The notes under the pieces are model-generated. The model was not told the origin of the DNA, did not search any database, and saw nothing but the letters and a program-made list of their open reading frames with translations. Below are positions 9,008-18,087 of a stretch of DNA of 64,000 nt, in pieces (the stretch's first letter is position 1; each line of letters opens with the position of its first letter). The stretch spans positions 62,001 to 126,000 of the forward strand of contig CAWKJU010000007.1 in assembly GCA_963849955.1 (NCBI GenBank). The letters run 5' to 3'. The translations under genes and the position numbers were made by a program. The DNA comes from CAWFGW01 sp963849955. GTDB taxonomy: Bacteria; Bacteroidota; Bacteroidia; Cytophagales; JAAEPT01.

Positions 9008-10101
9008 AAAACTTCTTTCAAGGTTTTAATAATATAAGCCTGTTCTTGTTCCGATAAAACAGGATGAATTGGTAAAGATAAAACTGTTTCACACAATTGT
9101 TCAGAAACTGGGAGTGGAGAAGTAGAATATTTCGAATATGCTAGTTGTTGATGCAAAGGTTTTGGATAATAGATCATGGTCGGAATACCCTTTTCTAATA
9201 GCTTAATCTTAATTTCATCACGCTTATCAACCTTAATAGTAAACTGATTAAAGGAATTGTTTCCATCTTCATTGGGGGTAGGTAAGACGATGTTATCGCA
9301 ATTGTTTAATTCGGAAAAATAATGTTCAGCAATTGTTCTTTTCTTTTCAATGTTTTCATTTAGATAGGGAAGCTTAACCGATAAAATAGCTGCTTGAATG
9401 GTATCCAATCTCGAGTTAACTCCTATAAAATCAAATGAATATCGCTCTTTTTGACCATGAGAAGCTATCGCTTTAAGTCTATTTGCTAATGCCTCGTCAT
9501 GACAAAAAATAGCACCACCATCTCCCATACAACCAAGATTTTTAGTGGGGAAAAAGGAAGTCGTTCCAATATCACCCAGTGTTCCCAATTTAACTCCCTT
9601 ATGCTCGCTCCCAAATGACTGTGCATTGTCTTCGATAACTCGGAGATTGTGGTTCTTTGCTAATGCTAAGATGCTATCCATTTCCGAAGAAAGACCAAAT
9701 AAATGCACCACGATAATGGCTTTTGTTTTTGAGGTGATTTTATATTTTACATCATCAACCGATAGATTGAAAGAATGCAGGTCAACATCTACAAATACGG
9801 GTATTAGCCCAAGTAAAGCAACCGTTTCAGCTGCTGCTACATAGTTAAAAGAAGGTAAAATTACTTCATCACCGTAATTTAGCTCTAAGGCCATTAAAGC
9901 AATTTGTAAGGCATCCGTTCCATTGGCACAAGGTATTACGTGAGGAACGCTTAAATAATTTGATAAGCTGCTACAAAAAGAATTAACATGGGGTCCATTA
10001 ATGTACCTACCTTCCAGAACCACCTCTTGGAGAGTCTTTTGTAATTGTAAAGAATACTTTTCATGTTCTTTAGGTAAGTCAATTAGTTTTATTCCTTGCA
10101 T
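9004..10101 (-). CDS. DegT/DnrJ/EryC1/StrS-family sugar aminotransferase
   Basis: This 365-residue PLP enzyme shows PCANGTDALQIALMALEL, VVHLFGLSSEMDSI, EDNAQSFGSEHKG and the PLP lysine in TTSFFPTKNLGCMGDGGAI. The sequence resembles WbpE-like enzymes that aminate UDP-3-keto sugars. It is the first gene of the minus-strand run that continues to the CDP-glycerol transferase-like gene, and it is divergent from pfkA across a 95-bp spacer that should hold its promoter. Its stop overlaps the start of the dehydrogenase gene (ATGA). The two activities are therefore probably made together and act in sequence on one sugar nucleotide in the cytoplasm. Confidence 0.92.
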   Translation of the reverse strand: MQGIKLIDLPKEHEKYSLQLQKTLQEVVLEGRYINGPHVNSFCSSLSNYLSVPHVIPCANGTDALQIALMALELNYGDEVILPSFNYVAAAETVALLGLIPVFVDVDLHSFNLSVDDVKYKITSKTKAIIVVHLFGLSSEMDSILALAKNHNLRVIEDNAQSFGSEHKGVKLGTLGDIGTTSFFPTKNLGCMGDGGAIFCHDEALANRLKAIASHGQKERYSFDFIGVNSRLDTIQAAILSVKLPYLNENIEKKRTIAEHYFSELNNCDNIVLPTPNEDGNNSFNQFTIKVDKRDEIKIKLLEKGIPTMIYYPKPLHQQLAYSKYSTSPLPVSEQLCETVLSLPIHPVLSEQEQAYIIKTLKEVL

Positions 10102-10196
10102 GTGTTCTTTAATTTTTGTGAAAATACTTAAAAGTCCTTAAATTTTGAAGAACCGTTTTTTTTGGCAAAATTCGCCTTTGAATACAAGATGCAAAT

Positions 10197-11183
10197 ATGA
10201 AGATGAAGAAGATAGCAGTACTAACATCGGGAGGAGATGCGCCAGGAATGAATGCTTGTATAAGAGCAGTTGTTCGTGCAGCCATATATAATGATATTGA
10301 GGTTGTTGGGGTTGTAAGAGGTTACGATGGACTGATAAGTGGTCAGTTTACCCCTATGAATCGTAGATCTGTAAGTAATATTATTCAAAAGGGTGGTACT
10401 ATTTTAAAATCTGCTCGTAGTGATGAATTCAAGACGAAAGAAGGACGAAAAAAAGCATATAAGCAATTAAAGGAAAATGGTGTTGATGGCTTAGTAGTTA
10501 TTGGGGGTAACGGTACATTTACAGGTGCTCGATTATTTTATGAAGAGCATGGTTTTCCCGTGATTGGTGCTCCAGGTACTATTGACAACGATTTGTTTGG
10601 ATCTGATTTCACCATTGGATATGACACCGCAGTAAATACTGCACTAGATGCTATAGATAAAATTCGTGACACAGCTGATGCGCACGATCGCGTCTTCTTT
10701 ATTGAGGTAATGGGTCGACATACTGGTTATATAGCTGTGCGGTCTGCTATTGGTGGAGGTGCTGAAATGGCTATTATCCCAGAAAAAGAACATACAAACG
10801 AAGAAATAGTAAAGAAACTGAAAGATGGCTCAAAAGCATCTAAAGTTTCAAATATCATCATTGTAGCAGAAGGACATACACCAGGTAAAGCACAGGAATT
10901 AGCTAATATGGTGAAGTTGGAAGCTCCTGAACTCGATACTAAAGTTTCCACCTTAGGTCACGTTCAACGTGGAGGTGCCCCAACAGCAGCAGACAGAGTG
11001 CTAGCATCCCGACTAGGAATGGGAGCTGTAGATGGTTTGTTAGAAGGTAAAAAAGATGTGATGGTGGGTATAATCAACCATGATTTAATCTTTACACCTT
11101 TGCAAGACGCTATTACAAAACAAAAGCCGATTAGCCCTGAGCTAATTCGTGTGGTTGAAGTATTGAACGGAAGAGTATATTAA
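10197..11183 (+). CDS. pfkA: 6-phosphofructokinase
   Basis: This 328-residue protein is a bacterial PfkA. It shows LTSGGDAPGMNACIRA at the nucleotide site, PGTIDNDLFGSD with the catalytic aspartates, and VEVMGRHTGY in the fructose-6-phosphate site. It phosphorylates fructose 6-phosphate to the 1,6-bisphosphate in glycolysis. One position is odd: the loop that reads GGDGS in E. coli reads GGNGT here, with N105 in place of the Mg-binding aspartate. The Met start agrees with the usual family N-terminus; a second Met two codons later would also work. A bidirectional hairpin follows the gene and separates it from miaA. Confidence 0.96.
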   Translation: MKMKKIAVLTSGGDAPGMNACIRAVVRAAIYNDIEVVGVVRGYDGLISGQFTPMNRRSVSNIIQKGGTILKSARSDEFKTKEGRKKAYKQLKENGVDGLVVIGGNGTFTGARLFYEEHGFPVIGAPGTIDNDLFGSDFTIGYDTAVNTALDAIDKIRDTADAHDRVFFIEVMGRHTGYIAVRSAIGGGAEMAIIPEKEHTNEEIVKKLKDGSKASKVSNIIIVAEGHTPGKAQELANMVKLEAPELDTKVSTLGHVQRGGAPTAADRVLASRLGMGAVDGLLEGKKDVMVGIINHDLIFTPLQDAITKQKPISPELIRVVEVLNGRVY

Positions 11184-11206
11184 TCACTCGTTCAAATAAT
11201 TATATT

Positions 11207-11236
11207 AAAAAGTCAGGTAGCGATGCCTGACTTTTT
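11207..11236. terminator. bidirectional Rho-independent terminator between pfkA and miaA
   Basis: An 11-bp perfect stem (AAAAAGTCAGG at 11207-11217 pairing with 11226-11236) encloses an 8-base loop. The stem's own A and T runs give a U-tract in both directions. The hairpin contains the miaA stop codon (11213-11215), so the last codons of miaA form part of the terminator. Confidence 0.85.
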
Positions 11237-12124
11237 TATTTGGTCTAAAATAAAGGGATATTCAGTTGGTTCAAACCACTCAATCTGCTCATCTCGCTTA
11301 AACCACGTCAATTGCCGCTTCGCGTATCTCCTGGAATTTTGCTTAATCAATTCTACAGCTTCCTCTAGTAATGTCTTTCCTTCAAAAAAATCAAAAAGTT
11401 CTTTATAACCTACAGTTTGTAGGGCGTTAATGTCTTTATGTGGATATAATGTCTTAGCTTCTTCTAACAGTCCTGCCTTCATCATCAAATCAACCCGAAG
11501 ATTAATGCGTTCATAAAGTTTTTCTCGTTCTAAGTTGATTCCTATTTTAATAATATTGAATGGTCGTTTATTTACTTTGTTTTTCGTAAAAGCTGAATAG
11601 GGTTTTCCTGTACCCAAGCATACTTCCAAAGCTCTGATCACACGTTGCGTGTTGTGAATATCAACTTTATTGTAATGAACAGGGTCAAGTTCTTTCAGTT
11701 GAGCTTGTAAGGGTTCAATCCCTTCGGATTCTACCTTCATAATTAAATCTGCTCTAACCGATGGATCTATATCAGGAAAATCATCAAAACCCTCACAAAT
11801 GGCTTTTACATACAGTCCTGAGCCCCCAACCATTATTGTAAGATCATTATTTTTGAAAAGTTCCTCTAACTTAGCTAATCCTTCACGTTCAAAGTCCCCA
11901 ACAGAATAGGGTGTGTGAATTGAATGTGAATTTATAAAATGATGAGGTACGCCATTCATTTCATCTATGGTTGGTTTAGCTGTGCCAATTGACATTTCTT
12001 TAAAAAACTGCCTTGAATCGCATGAGATGATATCACAACGTAGATCTTTTGCTAAGTTTATTGAAACACTTGTTTTACCAACAGCCGTGGGACCTACGAT
12101 TACAACTAATGTTTTTTGTTTCAT
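11213..12124 (-). CDS. miaA: tRNA dimethylallyltransferase
   Basis: The 303-residue protein begins LVVIVGPTAVGKTSVSINLA, the P-loop of MiaA, followed by CDIISCDSRQFFKEMSIGTA and MVGGSGLYVKAICEG, all diagnostic. It transfers a dimethylallyl group to N6 of A37 in tRNAs that read UNN codons, which stabilises codon-anticodon pairing. The length matches the family. The start codon overlaps the stop of the upstream glycosyltransferase gene (ATGA), so it is the second gene of a two-gene unit. Its 3' end lies inside the terminator hairpin shared with pfkA. Confidence 0.96.
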   Translation of the reverse strand: MKQKTLVVIVGPTAVGKTSVSINLAKDLRCDIISCDSRQFFKEMSIGTAKPTIDEMNGVPHHFINSHSIHTPYSVGDFEREGLAKLEELFKNNDLTIMVGGSGLYVKAICEGFDDFPDIDPSVRADLIMKVESEGIEPLQAQLKELDPVHYNKVDIHNTQRVIRALEVCLGTGKPYSAFTKNKVNKRPFNIIKIGINLEREKLYERINLRVDLMMKAGLLEEAKTLYPHKDINALQTVGYKELFDFFEGKTLLEEAVELIKQNSRRYAKRQLTWFKRDEQIEWFEPTEYPFILDQIKKSGIAT

Positions 12125-13206
12125 TTGATTTGATCGTAAAAGGCAATTAATTTCTTTGACTCTTTTTGCCAGTTCAGTTCTTGGCGTGCTGATAGAGCAT
12201 TTGCTTGTAATTGGTTGTAAAGTGCTTTATTATTTAGCAGTTGGTTTATTGCTTTGGCAATTGATCCAGTATCTAATTCGGCATAAAGCGCAACCTGATA
12301 AACCTCATTCAAAGCGCTGTATTCGGGGAAGTCAGTGGTGATTTGGGGAATACCAGCATGTAAATAATCAAAAAATTTATTGGCCAGTGAGTAATAATAA
12401 CTTAATCCCTCATTTTTTAACACCAAGATTCCTGCGTAAGCTCCTTCAATGAGTTGTTGTAATTCATCAGGTTGTACATAACCTTTAAAAAATACCTTAT
12501 GTGCTAGCTTTAAACGTTGAACCTGTAGCTTCAAAAGCTCGGTCAAGTCTCCATCACCGCATATCATTAAATTTATGTCACAGTGCTGCATGGCATCAAT
12601 TGTTTCCTCTAATCCACGACCAGCATTTAAAGCGCCAGCATAAATAATATATGGAGGAGAATCTGAAGGTTGAGGCGTTAGAGGTTTTAACACGCTGATG
12701 TTTCTAATGACCTCAAAATTAGTGTGGTATTTTTTTTTATAAAGTGAAGCTAATGAACTGTTTACAGTGTAAGCGTATTTTAAGTCGGGGACTACTTTTG
12801 CTTCTATTTTTTCCCACAAACGTTTAATTTGGGGTCGGTTAGTAACTTCAATGACCTCAGTAAAATATTCATGTGCGTCATAGACTAAAGGAATGTTTTT
12901 CCATTTGCTGATATAGTAGTTAGGTAAAATGGAATCGAGGTCTATAGCACACAGGATGTCACTTTTAGAAAACAGTAGGTAGAAGAATAGACGGAGGTTA
13001 TACTCAATGTAAAAAAGCTTTCCTTTCTGAAAAAAACAATTTAGGCGATCGGTTTTAAAAGCAAAGTTGAGTGGGAGGGATGCTGGTTTTTTGCGACCAA
13101 TTAATAAAACATCATACCCATTTTCAAAAAGGGTAGAGCAAATTCGAATCATTCGTTGGTCGTAGGTGATGTCCGTGGTAACAGAGAAAATGATTCGTGA
13201 CTTCAA
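12121..13206 (-). CDS. GT4-like glycosyltransferase
   Basis: This 361-residue protein has a GT-B layout. The N-terminal half includes DILCAIDLDSILPNYYIS and PLVYDAHEYFTEV, which are typical of the acceptor domain of GT4-like enzymes. The C-terminal half has IIYAGALNAGRGLEETIDAM, MICGDGDLTELL and LANKFFDYLHAGIPQITTD, the usual donor-binding segments. It probably works at the inner membrane on a surface glycan, although it is separated from the polysaccharide locus by pfkA. It is translationally coupled to miaA, a pairing with no obvious functional link. The specific sugar is unknown. Confidence 0.88.
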   Translation of the reverse strand: MKSRIIFSVTTDITYDQRMIRICSTLFENGYDVLLIGRKKPASLPLNFAFKTDRLNCFFQKGKLFYIEYNLRLFFYLLFSKSDILCAIDLDSILPNYYISKWKNIPLVYDAHEYFTEVIEVTNRPQIKRLWEKIEAKVVPDLKYAYTVNSSLASLYKKKYHTNFEVIRNISVLKPLTPQPSDSPPYIIYAGALNAGRGLEETIDAMQHCDINLMICGDGDLTELLKLQVQRLKLAHKVFFKGYVQPDELQQLIEGAYAGILVLKNEGLSYYYSLANKFFDYLHAGIPQITTDFPEYSALNEVYQVALYAELDTGSIAKAINQLLNNKALYNQLQANALSARQELNWQKESKKLIAFYDQIK

Positions 13207-13330
13207 ACTGTGGATTTCTTTGGTTGATTTAAAGTAAAATTATGTTCAAATTTAATAATTCAGATAGAATAGAATTGGTTAATGGTTAAATTAATCTACT
13301 ATCAAGTTTCTAACGTCTAGTTTCTCATCC

Positions 13331-13633
13331 ATGGAAATCAAATATTCTAATTATTTCTTAAACAAACTTGAAGACGTCTTGTCAGAGTCTGATTACCATT
13401 TAAGGTATGAAAAGGGGAATTTTAAATCTGGATTTTGTGTATTGAAAGACACTAAAATTGTAATTGTCAATAAGTATTATACTACTGAAGGAAAAATCAA
13501 CTGCTTAGTAGATATTATCAAAGAAGTTGACATGAATACCGATGAAATGACCGAAAAGAATGAGAATATTTACATGGAGCTAAAAGGTCTGATTAAACCT
13601 AAAAACACACCACAAACTAAACTTGATATATGA
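13331..13633 (+). CDS. small conserved-looking protein of unknown function
   Basis: I do not recognise this 100-residue protein. It is soluble, with no signal peptide or membrane segment, and mixes charged and aromatic residues (KYSNYFLNKLEDVL near the N-terminus, then TKIVIVNKYYTTEGKINCLV in the middle). The predicted pattern is alpha/beta. Its stop codon overlaps the start of the metallo-beta-lactamase-fold gene in an ATGA arrangement, which argues that it is really translated and may act with that hydrolase. One cysteine lies in the central region. No function can be assigned. Confidence 0.72.
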   Translation: MEIKYSNYFLNKLEDVLSESDYHLRYEKGNFKSGFCVLKDTKIVIVNKYYTTEGKINCLVDIIKEVDMNTDEMTEKNENIYMELKGLIKPKNTPQTKLDI

Positions 13634-14391
13634 AAATCACTTTTTTAGGTACTGGTACTTCTCAGGGTGTTCCTGTAATTGCATGTAACTGTCAGGTTTG
13701 TAAGTCACTAGATTTTAGAGACAAACGGTTGAGAACCTCAGTTTTAATTGAAGTTGATGGATTACATCTAGTAGTAGATACTGGCCCCGATTTTCGTCAG
13801 CAAATGTTGCGAGAACGGGTTACTAAATTAGATGCTATACTTTATACACATGAACATAAAGACCATACAGCAGGTCTTGATGACGTCCGTTCATTTAATT
13901 TTGCTCAACAGAAGGATATGCCTGTATATGGGGAAGAGCGTGTGCTCGAACAGCTAAAACGTGAGTTTGCTTATGCGTTCACTGAAAAAAAATATCCTGG
14001 AGTGCCTCAGATCCAGTTAAACGAAATTGATGAAACCCCTTTTGAAATTCAAGGCTTAAAAATCACTCCGATACGTGCTTTGCATTATAAACTACCTGTC
14101 TTAGGTTTTCGGATTGCAGACTTTACCTATCTGACAGATGCTAATTATATTGATAAGGAAAATTTGAATAAAATAAGAGGGAGTAAGGTCTTTGTCTTAA
14201 ATGGGTTGCAACATGAATCCCACCTTTCACATTTTACTTTGGAAGAAGCTGTGGATGTAGCTCAACAATTAGAGGTTGAAAATACCTACTTCACACACAT
14301 CAGCCATAAGTTAGGAATGCATGAAACGGAACAAGGAAATCTTCCTGCAAATATGTCCTTAGCATATGATGGATTGATTATTAGCCTTTAG
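13630..14391 (+). CDS. PhnP-like metallo-beta-lactamase-fold hydrolase
   Basis: The 253-residue protein starts FLGTGTSQGVPVIACNCQVC and has the metal-binding motif THEHKDHTAG (H74, H76, D78, H79), followed by histidines in YTHISHKLGMHE. The N-terminal glycine-rich segment and the cysteine pair match PhnP-like cyclic phosphodiesterases of the MBL superfamily. Family enzymes hydrolyse phosphodiester bonds with two metal ions. No phosphonate genes lie nearby, so the phn pathway itself is unlikely. Its start overlaps the stop of a 100-residue unknown protein, implying a joint role. A role in nucleotide or tRNA-related phosphodiester cleavage is possible but unproven. Confidence 0.87.
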   Translation: MKITFLGTGTSQGVPVIACNCQVCKSLDFRDKRLRTSVLIEVDGLHLVVDTGPDFRQQMLRERVTKLDAILYTHEHKDHTAGLDDVRSFNFAQQKDMPVYGEERVLEQLKREFAYAFTEKKYPGVPQIQLNEIDETPFEIQGLKITPIRALHYKLPVLGFRIADFTYLTDANYIDKENLNKIRGSKVFVLNGLQHESHLSHFTLEEAVDVAQQLEVENTYFTHISHKLGMHETEQGNLPANMSLAYDGLIISL

Positions 14392-14551
14392 AATAATGAA
14401 AAAACAAATTAGTAAAACCTTGGTCATATAAAATCAGTTAAAAAAATCCTGAAATCAAGAATTAAAACAAACGTAGTAGAATACTCAATAAATCATAAAT
14501 AGTTAGTTGATAATGTATTTATCATTAACTATTCAACAGTAATTAAAAAAC

Positions 14552-14962
14552 ATGACTTACGAAGAAATACAACTTGGAGAAACAGCATCATTCACAAAAG
14601 TGGTGACAAAAGAAATGGTAAATCAGTTTGCTGAAATATCGGGAGACACCAATCCTATTCATTTGGATGAAGAGTATGCTAAAACAACCCCCTTCAAAGA
14701 AAATATCGCACACGGGATATTAGTCACTGGTCTCATATCAAAAGTCTTAGGGTGTGATTTGCCAGGATATGGGGCAATTTATGTTTCTCAATCGGTTGAA
14801 TTTCTACGCCCTGTTAAAATTGGTGATGAGATAACTGCTACAGTTGAAGCGATAGAAAAAGACGATGCAAAGGGTAGAGTAAAATTCAAAACCACTTGCT
14901 CCAATCAATTAGGTAAAATGGTCGTAAGGGGTGAGGCCGTGGGTATCCCTCCCAAAGCGTAA
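14552..14962 (+). CDS. MaoC-like (R)-specific enoyl-CoA hydratase
   Basis: The 136-residue protein is a single hotdog domain of the MaoC type. The hydratase signature SGDTNPIHLDEEYAKTTPF supplies the catalytic Asp and His, and AHGILVTGLISKVLG and VEFLRPVKIGD follow as in PhaJ. Such enzymes hydrate trans-2-enoyl-CoA to (R)-3-hydroxyacyl-CoA, linking fatty-acid degradation to other acyl pools. No polyhydroxyalkanoate synthase is visible nearby. The gene stands alone with a 160-bp upstream spacer and a 252-bp downstream spacer, so it is probably monocistronic. The length is normal for the family. Confidence 0.9.
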   Translation: MTYEEIQLGETASFTKVVTKEMVNQFAEISGDTNPIHLDEEYAKTTPFKENIAHGILVTGLISKVLGCDLPGYGAIYVSQSVEFLRPVKIGDEITATVEAIEKDDAKGRVKFKTTCSNQLGKMVVRGEAVGIPPKA

Positions 14963-15214
14963 ACCGACTCTCTCAAAGTCATTTCAAAATTAAAGCCTGG
15001 TGCAAAAGAAGTCGTAATCTAAAAAGTTCGGTTGTTATGAAAATCTATCTTGGTATATTACTTTGATACTGAATTAGATATAGAAATATTCTTTTTAATA
15101 CGCTTAGTTTAAAATTGGAATATAATTTGTTCAAATATAAATACTCAATTAGCAGAAAAAAATCAACTTATTTCTGTTATATTACCCTATTCTACACTTG
15201 AAAATATATAAAAC

Positions 15215-18043
15215 ATGAGACGAGTTTTATTTCTTATAGTTAACATTATACTAATTATTAATGTTAATGCTCAATCAAGCCAGCCCTCATTGAGTGGTAA
15301 GCAGATATTGACTAACTTCCAATATTCTATTAACAGTGGGGGACAAATGGATTATTATGTCTATTACCCTAATGATTTTGATAACTCTCCTACAAATCGT
15401 CCCATATTAATTTCTATTCATGGGGCTGCTGAACGGGGTGGGAGTCCAACTAAAATACTAAGTGATGAATTTGGTAATGGATCACCTGCATATTTGATAA
15501 ACAAAGGGAAAGATCTCCCATTAATGGTATTTTCTCCGCATCAGCAAGCTTTTATAGGTGGAGTTTATAACCAAACATGGAACATTGAATTGCTTAAGGA
15601 GTTTGTTGAACACATCAAAAGCACCTACAATATTGATGAAAACAGAATTTTTATTACAGGCTTTTCTAATGGTGCACAGGCGGCATGGCAGTATGCAGTA
15701 AATTATACAGAAGATGTGGCCGCATTAGTTCCTGTAGCTGGACGTACAGATTTATCTAACCAATCTTTTAATGTAAATCTGCAAGAATCGACTTATTCAT
15801 GTCGACTAAAGGATCTACCTATTCAGGTATGGCATGGCAATAACGATCATATAATTCATTATTCTCATTCTGAAAACATGGTTAATTCGATTAATCAGTG
15901 TACTCCTACGCCAGATCCGTTAGTGGCATTAAATTTAATTTCAGGAATGGATCATGACGGACTTAGACCGTATGTATATGAAAATATTAATGGATCAAAT
16001 AATATCTATGATTGGTTTTTACAAACTACAGCAAGTGAAGATGTTCCAGATATCACCGCACCAGTCTTTCTTAGCCAGCCTGCAATTACTCAAATAACGA
16101 CAAGTAGTGTAGCTATAACTGGTTCAATTAATGAATTGGGTTCCATATCATGGGGTTTGTATACTCAAAATCAAACTGTAACGGTTAATGAGTTATTATC
16201 AGGTAATACAGCAATTCAGTCAGGAACTATTTCAGCAGGTCTACAGCCATTTAGTATCAATGTTCAAAACTTGACAAGTAACACAAGTTATAAAATAGCT
16301 TTAATAGCATCTGATGATGAAAAAAATAAGAACACTCAAAGTACTATAACCTCACTGCCGTTTACTACTAAGACAAAACCTGTTAGTGGATCAGGTCAAA
16401 AATATCAATTAAATATCACTAAATCAGGGTATAATTCTGGCGTAAGTGGGTGGAATGATTTAGCATTTGATAATATTTCTGGTATTAAATCTTATTCTTC
16501 GTTTAAATCGGTTGACGGTGTTGCTGCTCCATTTACTCTAACAGCCTATTCAGGTGCCGAAGGTTCAACTATTAATGCTGTAGCTGATAATGGGAGTACT
16601 TATGGTGGTGGCATCTTTCCTGCTAACATCCTTAGACATACAGCTTATACATCTGGCACATTAGCTAGACTTGTTTTTAGAAATATGCCAAAAGATAAAT
16701 TGTATAATATTTCAGTTATAGGAAGTAGAAAAGGTACAGGGTCACGCCTGACTAAATATACCGTAAACGGAAAAGATAAATATTTAGAATGTATCGAGAA
16801 TAAAAATAACGTGGTAAAATTTGAACTCACATCACCAAATAGCTCGGGAGAAATATCCCTTGATTTTTCTAAAAGTAATGCTGGATGGGGGTATATGAAT
16901 GCAATTATAATAGAAGAGTATGTCGAATCTCCTTCTAATGATAATCCACCACCTGTACCTAATAATATGCAGGCTAATCTTATTGGTTTGAACAACATAG
17001 AAGTCGATTGGAGTAATTCATCAGCAGAAGATTTGGCTTATTATCAACTATATAGAAACGATGTACTCTTAGTAGACTTGCTTTCTGATAGTTATTATCT
17101 AGATGAAAGATTGCAATATGATACTAAATATACCTATTTCACTATCGCAGTGGATAACGCAGGAAACAAATCATCCGCTAGTGAAAAAATATCTTTAACA
17201 ACTGGATTGGAACCTGAAAGTTCAGTTAGTGAGAAAATTCAAATAAACTTTACTAGTAAAGATTCTCCTTCTAACTTATCTGATTGGAACGAGGTATCAT
17301 TTGATGCTAATTATAGACAAACGTTGGTTTATAATTTGTTCGATGTAAACAGAAATGTTACGGATAAAACCTTAACTGTTTGGAATGGAGAAAACGGTTC
17401 TAACATTAACGGTTTTTCTAACAATGGTGATCAATTAAATGGAGGGATATATCCCAACTCAGTTTTACAGTATGCCGCATACACTTCTGGTCAAGGGATT
17501 TGTATGTTAAATGGATTAAACTCAAATTTTGTTTATGACATTGAAATTCATAGTGGACGAAGTGGAACTGGTAGTAGAAAAACTATTTTTGAAGTGAATA
17601 ACAGCACGTTTGAAATAGAAAGTATTAATAATAATTCCAATACGGTGTTATTTAAAAATATATCGCCAGATAAATACGGGGAAATAATGATCTCTTTTGC
17701 TGAATCAAATAGTGGTTGGGGATATTTAAATGCCGTTGTAGTCACTGAAAAGTCTACACAAAACAATGCTCGATTAGCTAAAAACGATCAGTTTGGTAGT
17801 ATAGAAAATGTTAATGTATATCCTAATCCATCAAAGGGAAATTTCACTATCATAAATAATAGTGGATGGACAGGAAGTTTTTCAGTTGTAGTTTCTAATC
17901 TCGATGGAGATGTATTGCTTTCAGAACAAGTTAACGAAGGTAATTCATTGTCAATAAAGTCTCAACTTACAGCAGGATTGTATGTTCTTCGTATTATAAC
18001 TGAAACAGAGAGTGTAGTTCGCCAAATAGTTATTAGCGAATAA
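15215..18043 (+). CDS. secreted multidomain esterase with T9SS sorting domain
   Basis: The 942-residue protein has a signal peptide (residues 1-19, ending NVNAQ). An alpha/beta-hydrolase of the CE1/PHB-depolymerase type covers about 40-280, with nucleophile S151 in GFSNG, and D211 (GNNDH) and H247 (GMDHDG) as the likely rest of the triad. Next come an Fn3-like region (about 285-390), a roughly 170-residue module (397-568), another Fn3 domain (578-665) and a second copy of the module (673-845). The copies share GTGSR and SGWGY/AGWGY motifs. The C-terminus (870-942, NVYPNPSKGNF onward) is a type A T9SS sorting domain. The protein should be exported and cell-attached or released, cleaving ester groups on a polymer. 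The exact substrate is unknown. Confidence 0.9.
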   Translation: MRRVLFLIVNIILIINVNAQSSQPSLSGKQILTNFQYSINSGGQMDYYVYYPNDFDNSPTNRPILISIHGAAERGGSPTKILSDEFGNGSPAYLINKGKDLPLMVFSPHQQAFIGGVYNQTWNIELLKEFVEHIKSTYNIDENRIFITGFSNGAQAAWQYAVNYTEDVAALVPVAGRTDLSNQSFNVNLQESTYSCRLKDLPIQVWHGNNDHIIHYSHSENMVNSINQCTPTPDPLVALNLISGMDHDGLRPYVYENINGSNNIYDWFLQTTASEDVPDITAPVFLSQPAITQITTSSVAITGSINELGSISWGLYTQNQTVTVNELLSGNTAIQSGTISAGLQPFSINVQNLTSNTSYKIALIASDDEKNKNTQSTITSLPFTTKTKPVSGSGQKYQLNITKSGYNSGVSGWNDLAFDNISGIKSYSSFKSVDGVAAPFTLTAYSGAEGSTINAVADNGSTYGGGIFPANILRHTAYTSGTLARLVFRNMPKDKLYNISVIGSRKGTGSRLTKYTVNGKDKYLECIENKNNVVKFELTSPNSSGEISLDFSKSNAGWGYMNAIIIEEYVESPSNDNPPPVPNNMQANLIGLNNIEVDWSNSSAEDLAYYQLYRNDVLLVDLLSDSYYLDERLQYDTKYTYFTIAVDNAGNKSSASEKISLTTGLEPESSVSEKIQINFTSKDSPSNLSDWNEVSFDANYRQTLVYNLFDVNRNVTDKTLTVWNGENGSNINGFSNNGDQLNGGIYPNSVLQYAAYTSGQGICMLNGLNSNFVYDIEIHSGRSGTGSRKTIFEVNNSTFEIESINNNSNTVLFKNISPDKYGEIMISFAESNSGWGYLNAVVVTEKSTQNNARLAKNDQFGSIENVNVYPNPSKGNFTIINNSGWTGSFSVVVSNLDGDVLLSEQVNEGNSLSIKSQLTAGLYVLRIITETESVVRQIVISE

Positions 18044-18054
18044 TATTTTGGTCT

Positions 18055-18083
18055 AATTCCTACAATTATTGATTGTAGGAATT
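18055..18083. terminator. terminator hairpin between convergent esterase and ABC-F genes
   Basis: A perfect 12-bp inverted repeat (AATTCCTACAAT at 18055-18066, complement at 18072-18083) has a 5-base loop. It lies in the 44-bp gap between two convergent genes. The flanking T-rich tract is short, so termination strength is uncertain. Confidence 0.65.
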
Positions 18084-18087
18084 AGTC

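Noticed and set aside
14963..15214. A possible riboswitch or small RNA upstream of the T9SS esterase
   Set aside because: No stable hairpin or known motif could be seen by eye in this AT-rich spacer.
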